DNA from: CAZHZT01 sp964537285
GTDB lineage: Bacteria; Bacteroidota; Bacteroidia; Chitinophagales; Saprospiraceae
DNA length: 34,489 bases
Reading direction: 5' to 3'
Assembly (NCBI GenBank): GCA_964537285.1
Contig: CAZHZT010000058.1
Location: 1 to 34,489, forward strand
A program made the position numbers and the translations under genes. Below the pieces are notes generated by a model. It ran no database searches. It was not told where the DNA came from and saw only the letters and a program-made list of their open reading frames with translations. Below are positions 7,139 to 16,485 of this stretch, piece after piece (within the stretch, counting starts at the first letter, position 1; each line of letters begins with the position of its first letter).

Positions 7139-9250
7139 TTATTGCCAATGCCCTTTTTTCAGAGACTCCACTGCTGAAATAGCCGCCCACGACGTATTCA
7201 TCAACGACTCGAAGGGGATAATTGCTTCTCCGCCATTTTTTACCATCTCTACGAAGCGCCGGAACTGCTCTTGATGTCCTTTATCTTGTGCTTGCTTCAA
7301 GCCTTTGCTTTTGAAGCCATAGTAGCGCGACTTCCGGAAATTATCAATAACTATTGTACGATTTTGACTATAAACCTCTACCCGCTCTTTGGAGTAGGCC
7401 TTACTCCCATTCGAAAAGTAATTGATTACTCCCTGAGAGCCATTGGCATAACGCAATAAAATAGAAGCATTGTCGGTGCCCTCTTCTATGTTTGGACCAA
7501 GAGCATTCATAATTACCTTTTCCACCAGGCTGCCCGTTAGGAAAGAGATCAAATCAATCAAATGGCAAGCCTCGCCGATGATGCGGCCGCCGCCCACCTG
7601 CATATCTTGTGTCCAGTGATCAGATGGGATGAAGCCTGCATTCATGTTCGCGATCACATTGATAGGGCCGGAATGCTGACCCAATTGTTTTTTAGCATCC
7701 TGAATGAATGGAGAAAAACGGCGATTGAAACCTACGCTTAAGCTAACATTCGCTTTGGTGTAAGCTGCCTGAATCGCATCCAGTTCTTGGTAGGTGAGAG
7801 CGAGGGGCTTTTCGACAAAAACATGTTTGCCCGCTTCAAGCGCTTCAATTACCTGTTCGGCATGTAGATTGTGCCGGGTGGTGATCAAGACGGCATCCAC
7901 TTCAGAATCGGTCAGTATGTCTTTATAGTTGGTAGTAGATTGAGCGATCCCAAACTTCTTGGCGGAGAGCGTACCCGAAAGTCCACCTGAACTCGCGATG
8001 TACTTGATGTCGGCCTCTGCCTTATTCAATGCAGGTACGATGACTGCTTTGGTGAAATTGCCCGCGCCAATAATCCCCAGCACCCCTTTCCGCCCCTCAA
8101 AGCGTTTCTCCAGCACCTGTACGCTCGATTGCTGCGGATCCACTTTCCCGGAATACTTCAATAGGGAAGCAATAGACTGCGCATTACTTATATTACCATA
8201 TATCCGCTTATAGTCTTCTAAAGGCACCTCCTCTGTGATCAATGGCTTCACATCCAATTGCCCCGCCGCCATTGCTTGGAGAACAGCCTGGAAGTTTCGC
8301 TGCTCCGTCCAGCGCACAAAGCCGATAGGATAGTCCAGGCCTTTTTGTTCATACAGATCATCATAGCGCCCAGGCCCATACGAGCAAGACACCTGAAAGC
8401 TAATCTCTTTTTCAAAAAAATCCGATCGCTGGATGTTCAACCCGATTACGCCGATCAGCACTACTCGTCCTCGTTTGCGGCACATCCTTGCCGCTTGAGC
8501 AATCACCTCATTGCTTTTAGTAGAAGCCGTTATCAGCACTCCATCCGCCCCAATACCTTGCGTGCATTCTTCCACCAGTGCCACCGGATTACTCCCATCT
8601 CCTACATTAAAAGCCTCAATGCCCCAGTTTTTCGCCAGTTCAATTTTCTTTTGGTCAAAGTCTAAGCCAATCACCCGACAACCATTGGCTTTCAGTAGCT
8701 GAGCTGAGATAAGGCCAATAAGTCCCAAGCCCGTCACTACGATAGTTTCCCCAAAGCTCGGGTTGATCAGTCGAATACCTTGCAATCCAATAGCCCCGAT
8801 TATTGTGAAAGCGGCTTCATCATAACTTACACTATCCGGTATTTTGGCCACCAGGTTCTTAGGCACATTTACGATCTCTGCATGATGCCCATTAGAGGCT
8901 ACGCGATCCCCGATCTGGAATTCACTCACCCCTTCACCTACGGCAATAACTTCACCAGCATTGCAGTAACCCAGCGGCAGAGGCTCTCCTAATTTACGGA
9001 ACACCGCCTCAAGAGTCGGCCGCAACCCATCCGATTGGATTTTTTCGATGACTTGCTTAACCCGCTCGGGTTGTTGCCGGGCTTTGGCGATCCATCCGGC
9101 TTTACCGAACTCTACGAGCATGCGCTCAGTACCAAGGGAGACCAGAGAGCGGTGGGTTTTGATTAATACATGCCCGCGCTTCACCTGGGGAGCAGGGATT
9201 TCTTCCAGGAGGGTCTCGCCGGATTTTAGGTTTTGGATGATTTGTTTCAT
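7139..9250 (-). CDS. Two-domain oxidoreductase (MDR plus Gfo/Idh/MocA)
   Basis: A 703-residue fusion. Residues 1-365 form a medium-chain dehydrogenase/reductase with PLGYCNAGEV (92-101) and the Rossmann loop GLGLIG (174-179); the usual GHE zinc motif of alcohol dehydrogenases is not seen. Residues 390-703 form a Gfo/Idh/MocA dehydrogenase with GIIGAGNFT (392-400), catalytic EKPL (480-483) and a GGGRIIGEACHLIDL segment. Such bi-domain proteins occur in EPS clusters beside heparinase-like and GT4 genes, as here, and are presumed to modify a sugar nucleotide or glycan in the cytoplasm; the reaction is not established. The ATG at 9250 opens directly into the MDR fold. It is separated from upstream cluster genes by a dead IS3 element, so it may now depend on its own promoter in the 123-bp gap or on readthrough. 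Confidence 0.9.
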   Translation of the reverse strand: MKQIIQNLKSGETLLEEIPAPQVKRGHVLIKTHRSLVSLGTERMLVEFGKAGWIAKARQQPERVKQVIEKIQSDGLRPTLEAVFRKLGEPLPLGYCNAGEVIAVGEGVSEFQIGDRVASNGHHAEIVNVPKNLVAKIPDSVSYDEAAFTIIGAIGLQGIRLINPSFGETIVVTGLGLIGLISAQLLKANGCRVIGLDFDQKKIELAKNWGIEAFNVGDGSNPVALVEECTQGIGADGVLITASTKSNEVIAQAARMCRKRGRVVLIGVIGLNIQRSDFFEKEISFQVSCSYGPGRYDDLYEQKGLDYPIGFVRWTEQRNFQAVLQAMAAGQLDVKPLITEEVPLEDYKRIYGNISNAQSIASLLKYSGKVDPQQSSVQVLEKRFEGRKGVLGIIGAGNFTKAVIVPALNKAEADIKYIASSGGLSGTLSAKKFGIAQSTTNYKDILTDSEVDAVLITTRHNLHAEQVIEALEAGKHVFVEKPLALTYQELDAIQAAYTKANVSLSVGFNRRFSPFIQDAKKQLGQHSGPINVIANMNAGFIPSDHWTQDMQVGGGRIIGEACHLIDLISFLTGSLVEKVIMNALGPNIEEGTDNASILLRYANGSQGVINYFSNGSKAYSKERVEVYSQNRTIVIDNFRKSRYYGFKSKGLKQAQDKGHQEQFRRFVEMVKNGGEAIIPFESLMNTSWAAISAVESLKKGHWQ

Positions 9251-9406
9251 GGAATAGGAATGTGCGTAGTTTTTGGAAGTCGTTTGGGAATGAATTCCTT
9301 TGAAGTTTTTCCAATTATTTTATTGTTAGAGTGCAGTTTATATCACTAGTGTATATTTAAAGATTATCACTTCTTTAGACCACTTCCTTTCTTTTCTTAA
9401 TTGAAT

Positions 9407-10224
9407 TCAGGCCGCCTTTGGGAAGCGAGAAATGGGCTTTACCCTTCCGATTCCCTGATGATCCCGATGATGGTAGCGGTGTAACCATTGCTCTATTCCC
9501 AGGAATAATTCCCTGCCATCTTGTGCAGGGTTTAAGTAAATGTATTGATACTTAATCGTTCGCCAAAATCGCTCGATGTAAGTGTTGTCAATTGCCCGGC
9601 CTTTGCCGTCCATACGGGGCTGTATCTTTTTTTCTTTTGGGTAGTCTACGTAATCTTTAAAGGTAAATTGGCTGCCCTGGTCACTGTTTATAATGTCGGG
9701 TTTTCCATGTGTGGCTATAGCATCTTTTACCACACCCAGACTGGCTGCAGCCTCCAGGCTGTTGATATGCCCCAGCCAACGATATAGCGACTGTACACGT
9801 CAATAACCCCCCGCCAGATACTTAAACCCACTGGCTATGGGAACATTAGTAATATCAATGGCCTAGATCTGGTTGGGCCGTTCAATTTCCATGTCTTTCA
9901 ACAGATAGGAATAGACGTATTTCCTCTCTCCCAATACCGTCAGGTGTCGCCGGGGGTAGATCGGGTAGATATTTGCTTTGCGTATCAAGCGCCTTACCCG
10001 TCCGTAGCTGATTCGGTATCCCTTATCTTTTACATAGACTGAATCTTCAGGATCCCATCCGCAGGTTCCATCCGAATGTACTCATCCATCAGCTGCATGA
10101 TCTCCAGGTTCTCGGGCTTTTCCCCTTTGGGTCGATAGTAAACACTACCTCGACTTACGCCCATCAATTGGCATTGTCGGCGAATGGAGACTTCATCTTC
10201 CCGATCAATGAGTTGCCTTTTCAT
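9407..10224 (-). pseudogene. IS3-family transposase orfB, multiply disrupted
   Basis: A DDE integrase-core transposase in pieces. The start (10224-10030) reads into the usual SIRRQCQLMGVSRGSVYY helical region. A frameshift near 10030-10040 moves the frame; an amber TAG at 9863-9865 replaces the tryptophan expected in NQxWAIDIT; a further frame break with TGA at 9800-9802 follows. The last part (9733-9407) again reads correctly through NSDQGSQFT and IERFWRTIKYQ. The three catalytic acidic residues are still encoded, but in different frames. The start overlaps the orfA stop as ATGA. Non-functional unless supplied in trans. Confidence 0.88.
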
Positions 10225-10502
10225 GTCAACCGATCCAATTCGTCCAAGCTTTTTTGAAAAAGTCCCGTTCCATTTCCAACTGGCCGATCTGTATCTACCT
10301 GGGGCTCTTCTTTTTCCTTGCTCTTTTTGCTAAAAGCAGCTTCAGCGTTGGACAAAAGTTCCTGTTTCCATTGACTGATCTGATTGGGATGCAAATCAAA
10401 TCGCTTGGCCAGTTCGGATAACGTCAGGCGCTCCTTAATAGCTTCAAAGGCTACCTTGGTGTTAAAAGCCACTGAAAATTTTCTTCTTGTTCTTTTCATC
10501 AT
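10221..10502 (-). CDS. IS3-family transposase orfA (HTH)
   Basis: A 93-residue helix-turn-helix protein, the DNA-binding half of an IS3 transposase. RRKFSVAFNTKVAFEAIKE followed by LSELAKRFDLHPNQISQWK is the HTH_Tnp_1 pattern, then a charged tail in place of the usual leucine-zipper region. The stop TGA overlaps the orfB ATG. It appears intact, but its partner orfB is destroyed, so the element should not transpose by itself. Confidence 0.85.
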   Translation of the reverse strand: MMKRTRRKFSVAFNTKVAFEAIKERLTLSELAKRFDLHPNQISQWKQELLSNAEAAFSKKSKEKEEPQVDTDRPVGNGTGLFQKSLDELDRLT

Positions 10503-10712
10503 ACTACAATTTAAGGTTTTTTCATCTTAGCTTGTGGTCTAAACTTGTAGGAGCATTATAGTAATGAAGACCAACTATTTAAACTGATAAAGGAATACCT
10601 AGAATTGTGTAGGTCGTTCGACTCTTGATTTTAGAATACTAATTTAAGCTATTTTTTGACCTATCAGAAATCTCAATTGGAATTGAAGTAAAAAAAGAGA
10701 TTGCCAAATAGC

Positions 10713-12065
10713 TCAATGATTTTGGCCTCCTCTTGCTGAGAAATAGGTATATCCCATTATTAACCATATAAATAAACCAATCCCGCTTATTGAAAATAAA
10801 ACTGCTTCACCACTATTGATAAGAATACTGCCTAGAAATAACCATAACAAAAGAAAATATCCCTTTTTTGAAAGAGTGAAGGTTATGCTACAAAGAAGTA
10901 AAATAGTGAAAAATGCTCCATATAAACCCATTTCTTCAAGTATTGCACTAGGCAGAAAACCTTTTTCGACAGAAGCACTAATAGGTATTCCCATGAATGT
11001 TTCTATCTTGCTATAATCCAAAGTGGTATATTCGGAAGGAACACCAAGGCCAATGCCCCATATTGGATAATCATAAAAGTTTTCCAACGAACGTTCTAGA
11101 AGGCTTCCTCTTGATTCTTGAAACGTATCAGCCAGGCTTATATTAGATTGATAATCTCCTATCCTTTTTTGAATAAAACCAATTAAAACTCCCAAAATTT
11201 TATTAGGAAACAAAACTAAAGATATAAAGAAAAGAAAAATTGAAAATGCAAAAATTCTGAGTTGTCTTGTCCTTAGCCATTCAAAATTATTTCTCGCTAT
11301 ACCAATTAGGCCAGAAATCAGTAAGCCTCCTAAAAAAGCTACTAAACCTGTTCTTGCTTGGGATAGAAACAACAAAAAAAAAGAGGAAATTCCTGCAGTT
11401 AGAATCCACAAGTCTTTTCTATATCCTAAAAAGTATATCCCAATAAACCATATAGTCATTAAAGATGATATTGTCCCAAATGTTTGAGGGTGGCTAAAAA
11501 TACCTTGAAAACCATGCCCATTTCTATCGAAACCAATACCAAGGGGTAAAATCATAGCACTACCCAGTAAAATAAAAGTAAAAATGGTGAAAAACCAGGT
11601 ATTCCAATAGAGGTAAAGGTGCGCAGTCCTAGAAAAAGCTACGAATATAGGAAGGGCTCCCATATAAAGAGATACCACTTTCAGCATAGAAATAACAGGT
11701 AGCTTACTGAAAAGAAAGTTAAAAAGCAATAAAAAGAATAAAAAAAAATGAAGGATAATTATTGGAGTGGATATACTTTTGGAATTACTTTTTGTAAAGA
11801 AAAAATCAAAGATCATTCTGAGAAAAACCATGGCAAAAACGATCCATCTTAACCCATTGGCACGCCCGGGGAAAAACGTATTATGGCCCAATAAAACCAA
11901 AAACATGATAGAGAGACCTTCAATTGTTTGGCGAGGCCCCCTTAATACATGCAATGCTATCCCAATGTATATTACAAAGACAAAGTAAGGAATAAACCTT
12001 GATGCCAAGGCTAAAAAAAAGAGAAAAACGAGTAGGTTCCTATGTACTTTTAAGGAGTTCGCCAA
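10713..12065 (-). CDS. O-antigen polymerase/ligase family membrane protein
   Basis: A 450-residue polytopic inner-membrane protein, with about ten or more hydrophobic segments by eye, of the Wzy/WaaL (Wzy_C) superfamily. Family marks include GFQGIFSHPQTFGTISSLM and FLSQARTGLVAFLGGLL in the middle, followed by a long periplasmic-type loop (roughly 290-370) with FYDYPIWGIGLGVPSEY. It would polymerise repeat units on lipid carrier or ligate the chain to an acceptor; the two functions cannot be told apart from sequence. The start is a TTG at 12065, two bases after the TAG stop of the preceding GT2 gene, which suggests tight coupling; no ATG precedes the first membrane segment. A dead IS3 element lies downstream. 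Confidence 0.85.
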   Translation of the reverse strand: MANSLKVHRNLLVFLFFLALASRFIPYFVFVIYIGIALHVLRGPRQTIEGLSIMFLVLLGHNTFFPGRANGLRWIVFAMVFLRMIFDFFFTKSNSKSISTPIIILHFFLFFLLLFNFLFSKLPVISMLKVVSLYMGALPIFVAFSRTAHLYLYWNTWFFTIFTFILLGSAMILPLGIGFDRNGHGFQGIFSHPQTFGTISSLMTIWFIGIYFLGYRKDLWILTAGISSFFLLFLSQARTGLVAFLGGLLISGLIGIARNNFEWLRTRQLRIFAFSIFLFFISLVLFPNKILGVLIGFIQKRIGDYQSNISLADTFQESRGSLLERSLENFYDYPIWGIGLGVPSEYTTLDYSKIETFMGIPISASVEKGFLPSAILEEMGLYGAFFTILLLCSITFTLSKKGYFLLLWLFLGSILINSGEAVLFSISGIGLFIWLIMGYTYFSARGGQNH

Positions 12066-12067
12066 TA

Positions 12068-12925
12068 CTATTTGGTCTTTAACTGTAGTTCATAAATTTT
12101 AGCATTGATATTGAGTTCATGCATTGCCCTCAATTTACAAAAGTAATATCCCGCTTTTCCGTCTAAAAAACCTAATTTAATAAAATATAAATAAAAAAAC
12201 ATAAGTTGGGACTTAAAGGGCAAACGCAAAAACAATGCCTTTAACCATTTCCTCGTTTTCCCTGGATCTCCGGACCATAAATAATTTAAAGGAGGGAGCC
12301 CCTCTTGCATTTGCATAAGTCGTCTTTTGGCATTCCAATCAGAAAATTCATTTTGCTTTTTTATCCAAAAGAAGAGGTCTTCATTAGAATCGTGATCCAA
12401 TAGTCCTTTTAATCTACCGCATTTACCGTCCACTACAACATTTTCATGTACTTCTGCGTCCCATCCTCCTTCTTTTCGCATACCCAAATCTTCGTAAGCG
12501 CCTTTTCCATGTCTGAATAGTCTTAGCATCCAACCATGGCTCCAGCTGTATTTCATCCACTCTCCCAAAAATATAAATTTCCATTTGAGGTAAAAACCAT
12601 CGTATTCTTTTTGCTCTACGACCCATTCCAATTCTTTTTTCAATTCCGGTGTAATGCGTTCATCGGCATCCAGGAGTAAAATCCAATCGTTGCGAATAGG
12701 TAGGTTTTCTAAAGCCCAGTTTCTTTTTTTAGGCCAGCCTCCATCGTAATAAAACTGAACGATTTCCCTTCCATGCGCTTTAACCAGTTCTTCGGTTTTA
12801 TCTGTACTTTGTGAGTCAACCACAAACACTTGGTCAGCCCATTCAATGCTGTTAAGGCAATCTACAATATTTTTTTCTTCGTTCTTTGCCGGTACAATAA
12901 TTGTAATTGGTAGTTTATTATTCAT
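12068..12925 (-). CDS. GT2 glycosyltransferase, WaaE/KdtX-like
   Basis: A 285-residue family-2 glycosyltransferase of the short WaaE-like group. It opens with TIIVPAKNEEKNI, has VVDSQSTDKT in the nucleotide-binding loop, WPKKRNWAL typical of WaaE relatives, and the DxD region LLLDADERIT. WaaE enzymes add glucose to the LPS inner core, but close relatives in EPS clusters use other donors, so the substrate is open. Its ATG at 12925 overlaps the upstream GT4 stop by eight bases and its TAG stop lies two bases before the TTG of the polymerase/ligase gene. These three genes probably form one translational unit acting on the cytoplasmic face of the membrane. Confidence 0.88.
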   Translation of the reverse strand: MNNKLPITIIVPAKNEEKNIVDCLNSIEWADQVFVVDSQSTDKTEELVKAHGREIVQFYYDGGWPKKRNWALENLPIRNDWILLLDADERITPELKKELEWVVEQKEYDGFYLKWKFIFLGEWMKYSWSHGWMLRLFRHGKGAYEDLGMRKEGGWDAEVHENVVVDGKCGRLKGLLDHDSNEDLFFWIKKQNEFSDWNAKRRLMQMQEGLPPLNYLWSGDPGKTRKWLKALFLRLPFKSQLMFFYLYFIKLGFLDGKAGYYFCKLRAMHELNINAKIYELQLKTK

Positions 12926-14054
12926 TGATTACCCAGTCTGGTTTTTCAGTTTTATTTAGAATCCATTGATAGGTTTTCTTCATCTTTAATGCTACGCTCT
13001 CCCATGCAAAATTGTTAGTGATCCAGCGGTGGCCTCTTTTACCCATTTCGTTTAATTCGTCAAGCGGCATGTCAAACGCCTGTTTTAAGGCTGTTGTTAA
13101 TTGCTGTTTATTTAAATCAATCCACCAGCCACAATTATTTTCTTCAATTCCAGCCCACGGCGCTCCCTTTGATACAATTACCGGGGTTTCCTGATAAAGT
13201 GCTTCGGCGACTGTAATTCCAAAGTTTTCACTAAAAGAAGGAAGAATAAATAGAGAAGCTTCTGCAAAGGTCTTAGTCTTTTCTTCTCCGTAGATGGGGG
13301 AATAAAGCTTAGCTCTTAGAAGCTTATGATGTTGGATTATTTTTTCTAGCTTATTAAGGTACCCAAGAAAGTTTTCGGGACCAATAATTTGTAAATGCCA
13401 ATCAGGATAGTCCTTTTCAAGGGCGCTCCAGGCCTCTAGGAGTAAATCCACCCCCTTTTTAGGATGTAGCCTTCCTAAAAAAAGCAATTGTTTTTGAGCA
13501 GGATTCTTAGGTTTAGGATACTTTTTAGGCAAATCAACGCCATTTGGGATGATCGCAATAGGCTGTTTAAATCCTAGGTTGCGTATTTCTTTGTATTCAG
13601 ATTCAGCAGTCGCATGAAAACAGCATGCTCTCTCTAAGGTATTTTTTTGCCCTAACCACCAAATTAGCTGCTTTTTCAGTTTAGAATGCTTCAAAGCCCA
13701 ATCGCTTAATGTACCGTGTGGAGAAACGATTAAGCGGCAGTTTGCATTTTTGGCTGCTACTCCTGGGTATACGTTAGGCATCATCCACAAGCTGTGATTG
13801 TGCATAATGCAGGGAGAAGTACTGATCTCTTTCAGGACTCTTTTCATTTCTGGAGATAGACCGAGACGATCCAGCATTGGTAATTGACGATAAACGTTCA
13901 CCTTAAAATCGTAATTGGTATCCTCGTTTTTACGAATTACGTGAAGTTCGGTATCTACCCCTGCTTTGGCTAAATAGCTGCAAAGACGAGGAACTACATA
14001 AGTCGTTCCGCTTGCTTCAGCGTGAATTCTAGGTACTATATGGTGAACTTTCAT
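12918..14054 (-). CDS. GT4 glycosyltransferase
   Basis: A 378-residue GT-B family-4 glycosyltransferase. The N-terminal half contains KVHHIVPRIHAEASGTTYVV and the HNHSLWMMPNVYPG acceptor-side stretch; the C-terminal half contains AIIPNGVDLP, FLGRLHPKKGVDLLLEAW, and LPSFSENFGITVAEALYQETPVIVSK with the E-x7-E donor motif. The open frame extends 31 codons upstream, but the ATG at 14054 is preferred because MKVHHIVPRI is the normal first beta-strand of the fold. It overlaps the downstream GT2 start by eight bases. A 191-bp gap with no recognised feature separates it from the FG-GAP gene. Donor and acceptor are unknown. Confidence 0.88.
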   Translation of the reverse strand: MKVHHIVPRIHAEASGTTYVVPRLCSYLAKAGVDTELHVIRKNEDTNYDFKVNVYRQLPMLDRLGLSPEMKRVLKEISTSPCIMHNHSLWMMPNVYPGVAAKNANCRLIVSPHGTLSDWALKHSKLKKQLIWWLGQKNTLERACCFHATAESEYKEIRNLGFKQPIAIIPNGVDLPKKYPKPKNPAQKQLLFLGRLHPKKGVDLLLEAWSALEKDYPDWHLQIIGPENFLGYLNKLEKIIQHHKLLRAKLYSPIYGEEKTKTFAEASLFILPSFSENFGITVAEALYQETPVIVSKGAPWAGIEENNCGWWIDLNKQQLTTALKQAFDMPLDELNEMGKRGHRWITNNFAWESVALKMKKTYQWILNKTEKPDWVINE

Positions 14055-14245
14055 AAGTATTTGATGTCCGTGGTCTAAATCAAATAATATAAGGTAAGAA
14101 CTTATTATTCGGCGAATAAAACTGAGGGTTAATTCAAATTTCAACAAACATTAGGTGCAATAAATTAGCAAAACTTTTACCAATTGAATCGCTATTCAGG
14201 GTGTTAGGGTTATTATCAAAAATAAAACTCTAATAACTATTGCGG

Positions 14246-16174
14246 TCAGGACGAATAAGAAAGTTTAAGAAATTGATTAACTTTCTTTATTGGAAAGATG
14301 GTTTTTTCGCCATTATTCCAATAAACTTCTAAGGTTGCTTCATTTTCTTCTCCAAGGCCAAAGTATAATCGGAAATCTCCTTGGGAGTAATCTGAATTTT
14401 CGTTTTGGCCAATAAATTGCACTTGTTTTTTAGAGTTCGTTGACAATACTACTTTAGTACCAAATGGGTTCAAGGTGTTCTGCGGACCCGTTAATTCTAC
14501 TTCCAGCCAGTTATTTTTTTGGGTAGGAATATTTAAAAAAAGAAAAGTTTTTACATCTCTGTAGTTGGATGCAGGAAACCCAAATCCGTAGCCTGCAATC
14601 GGTGGAAAACGAGGGGTATAAGCTATTAGCGCATCCCTATAACCATCATTGTTGAAGTCAGGCCAAATGGCAATGGTATTAAAAAATAGCGAATTTTCGG
14701 GGGATGAGATATTTAACTCATTATTATTAGAAAATTGATTAGTTAAAGGGTCGAATTTGAATAAACCAGTTGGGAAAGTATATACATCTGTATATCCGTC
14801 ATTGTTTACATCTAAAAAGGTGGTACTATATCCGCTAGACGGTAGGTGTTGATTTTTTAGGTTATTTGGTTTAAAATTTTTTGTTACGCTATTATATTCC
14901 AAAAGTAAGTTCTTCTTAGAAGAAGTAACAAAAATATCAAAGTCTAAATCGTTGTCAATGTCAATTATATCGATATCTTTTACCTCTTTACAGCTAATTT
15001 CCTGAAACAATGAAAAATGTTGTTTCTCATTTACCCAAATTTGAATTTTATCCTGCTTTTCATCAACAAAAACCAGGTCTAAATATCGATCTGAATTTAG
15101 GTCAAACCATTTTAGTCTTTTGCAGCTATAAAACCCAATATTAAATTTTTCCGCTGCCTCATCAAAATTTCCGGTTGAATCTTGTATTAATAATAGGTTT
15201 TCTCCTCTAGAACAAGTAATATAAAGATCATTAAAAGAGTCATTATTTATATCGATCCACATGGCTTGCCTTCCAGAGCAACCATCTTTACTAAAGATCA
15301 TGGAATCAGGTACTGCTGAAAAAGAAGAATCAGTGCCAGCAAATAATTCATCTTTAAGATCAAGTGGATAATCCTTTAATTTATGTTTTAACCCACCTCT
15401 AGCAATAAATACATCTTGTATTCCGTCCTTGTTGTAATCTGACCAAGCCATAGCATGGCGATCCCGTAAAATGAATTCAATTTCGTGTGATTGAGGGTTT
15501 ATCAGGCTATTCCCTATATAAATGTCATTCAATCTGATGCTAGAGTCAATTTTAATATTGAGGGGGTGTGAGCCGGGGTCATATTTAAGAAAGAGTAAGC
15601 CTTCGTCTTGGCAAGTAAAGTTTAATTTAAACTTACTGAATTTAGAGTTTATTTGAGTCTTTGATGAACTTACTTTCATTCCGGCTTTATAGGGAATTCT
15701 TATATTTGAAGTGAAACATGATATTTCTCCTCTTAATTTTTGGTCTAATCCAATTTTATAGATCGCCAACCCTATAGGAGTTTCAGAGTTATAAATATAT
15801 ATCCCGGGTTTATTAAATCTATTAATATTTTTAAGAGGTTCGGTATTATGATATTCATGGTTTTGACCTAATCCATAGTCGTCAATCTGGTTAGGATAAA
15901 AAACACCATTTCCTTTTCCTATCAATAAGCTTTGTTTTGAATTATGATTTGTAGTAAAAATATCAAATATACCATCTTGGTTAACGTCTGTTACACCAAT
16001 GTCAAAGAGGAAATAGTTCTGAACAGGGAAATCAACGGGAAGGAATTTTGTAGAATTTAGTTTTACGTTATAGTAAGCTTTAATTTTTTCGATTTCTTTA
16101 AATACAAAAAAAGTACCGGCTCCTATTCCAACTAAGATGATAAAAAGTATAAAAAATAAAATTGGCTTTTTCAT
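14246..16174 (-). CDS. Membrane-anchored FG-GAP (VCBS) repeat protein with ASPIC/UnbV end
   Basis: A 642-residue CRTAC1-like protein. An N-terminal hydrophobic segment (about 5-25) after MKK is a signal anchor, so the bulk is expected outside the cytoplasm. At least six or seven FG-GAP calcium-loop repeats follow, for example DVNQDGIFD (63-71), DYNKDGIQD (about 246), DINNDSFND, DLNSDRYLD, DIDNDLDFD, DVNNDGYTD and DFNNDGYRD; some have lost the usual glycine. The last 90 residues match the ASPIC/UnbV module (WLEVELTGPQNTLNPFGTKV, then LYFGLGEE and LEVYWNNGEK). These build beta-propeller adhesion or carbohydrate-binding surfaces; the role in the cluster is unknown. The ATG at 16174 begins the signal anchor. 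An imperfect inverted repeat occupies the leader just upstream. Confidence 0.85.
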   Translation of the reverse strand: MKKPILFFILFIILVGIGAGTFFVFKEIEKIKAYYNVKLNSTKFLPVDFPVQNYFLFDIGVTDVNQDGIFDIFTTNHNSKQSLLIGKGNGVFYPNQIDDYGLGQNHEYHNTEPLKNINRFNKPGIYIYNSETPIGLAIYKIGLDQKLRGEISCFTSNIRIPYKAGMKVSSSKTQINSKFSKFKLNFTCQDEGLLFLKYDPGSHPLNIKIDSSIRLNDIYIGNSLINPQSHEIEFILRDRHAMAWSDYNKDGIQDVFIARGGLKHKLKDYPLDLKDELFAGTDSSFSAVPDSMIFSKDGCSGRQAMWIDINNDSFNDLYITCSRGENLLLIQDSTGNFDEAAEKFNIGFYSCKRLKWFDLNSDRYLDLVFVDEKQDKIQIWVNEKQHFSLFQEISCKEVKDIDIIDIDNDLDFDIFVTSSKKNLLLEYNSVTKNFKPNNLKNQHLPSSGYSTTFLDVNNDGYTDVYTFPTGLFKFDPLTNQFSNNNELNISSPENSLFFNTIAIWPDFNNDGYRDALIAYTPRFPPIAGYGFGFPASNYRDVKTFLFLNIPTQKNNWLEVELTGPQNTLNPFGTKVVLSTNSKKQVQFIGQNENSDYSQGDFRLYFGLGEENEATLEVYWNNGEKTIFPIKKVNQFLKLSYSS

Positions 16175-16185
16175 ATTATTTTTTT

Positions 16186-16274
16186 GGTAGTGGGTAGAAT
16201 CCGTTGATGGATTTATCTAATAAGCTTTACAACTTAAGGTTAACACTTCTCATCAACTGGTTTTACCCACTACC
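16186..16274. repeat. Imperfect inverted repeat before the FG-GAP gene
   Basis: A 24-nt arm at 16186-16209, starting GGTAGTGGGTA and ending GTTGATG, pairs with 16251-16274 at 21 of 24 positions, leaving a 41-nt loop. The proximal arm ends about 11 bases before the ATG at 16174, so in a leftward transcript it would form a leader hairpin next to the start codon. It could be a regulatory stem or the ends of a small decayed mobile element. Confidence 0.55.
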
Positions 16275-16485
16275 ATTTTTTTTAAATCTAATTCCATCTG
16301 AATACCATGTCCTAGTTAGTGTTCCCAAAAAGTTCATAACAAGTTAAACATAAGTTTTGGACTTCTTGAACGACAAAGACGCGTAAATCTTAATGCTGAC
16401 TTTCTACATATTTCATAATAGATATTTACTGTTTTGAAAATGAAGCCGTCAAATAGTGGTTCATATTGATGAGTAAATTATCTTT
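16275..16485. other. Non-coding gap without recognised features
   Basis: Together with the inverted repeat this makes a 311-base intergenic stretch between a GT4 and the FG-GAP gene. It is AT-rich. I saw no convincing coding remnant, terminator or promoter in this part. Confidence 0.5.

Larger units (their letters stand above)
9374..10543 (-). mobile_element. Degenerate IS3-family insertion sequence
   Basis: An element of about 1.17 kb bounded by a perfect 10-bp inverted repeat, TTTAGACCAC at 9374-9383 and its complement at 10534-10543. It contains an IS3-type orfA and a broken orfB, both leftward. No clean target-site duplication is apparent at the two ends. It lies between the O-antigen polymerase/ligase gene and the two-domain oxidoreductase gene and reads in the same direction as both. 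Confidence 0.8.

Noticed and set aside
8258..8665. A 135-codon plus-strand frame opposite the two-domain oxidoreductase
   Set aside because: Antisense shadow of a clear MDR domain with no recognisable features.
9363..10550. Target-site duplication at the first IS3 element
   Set aside because: CTT occurs near both ends but not symmetrically with the 10-bp inverted repeats; not convincing.
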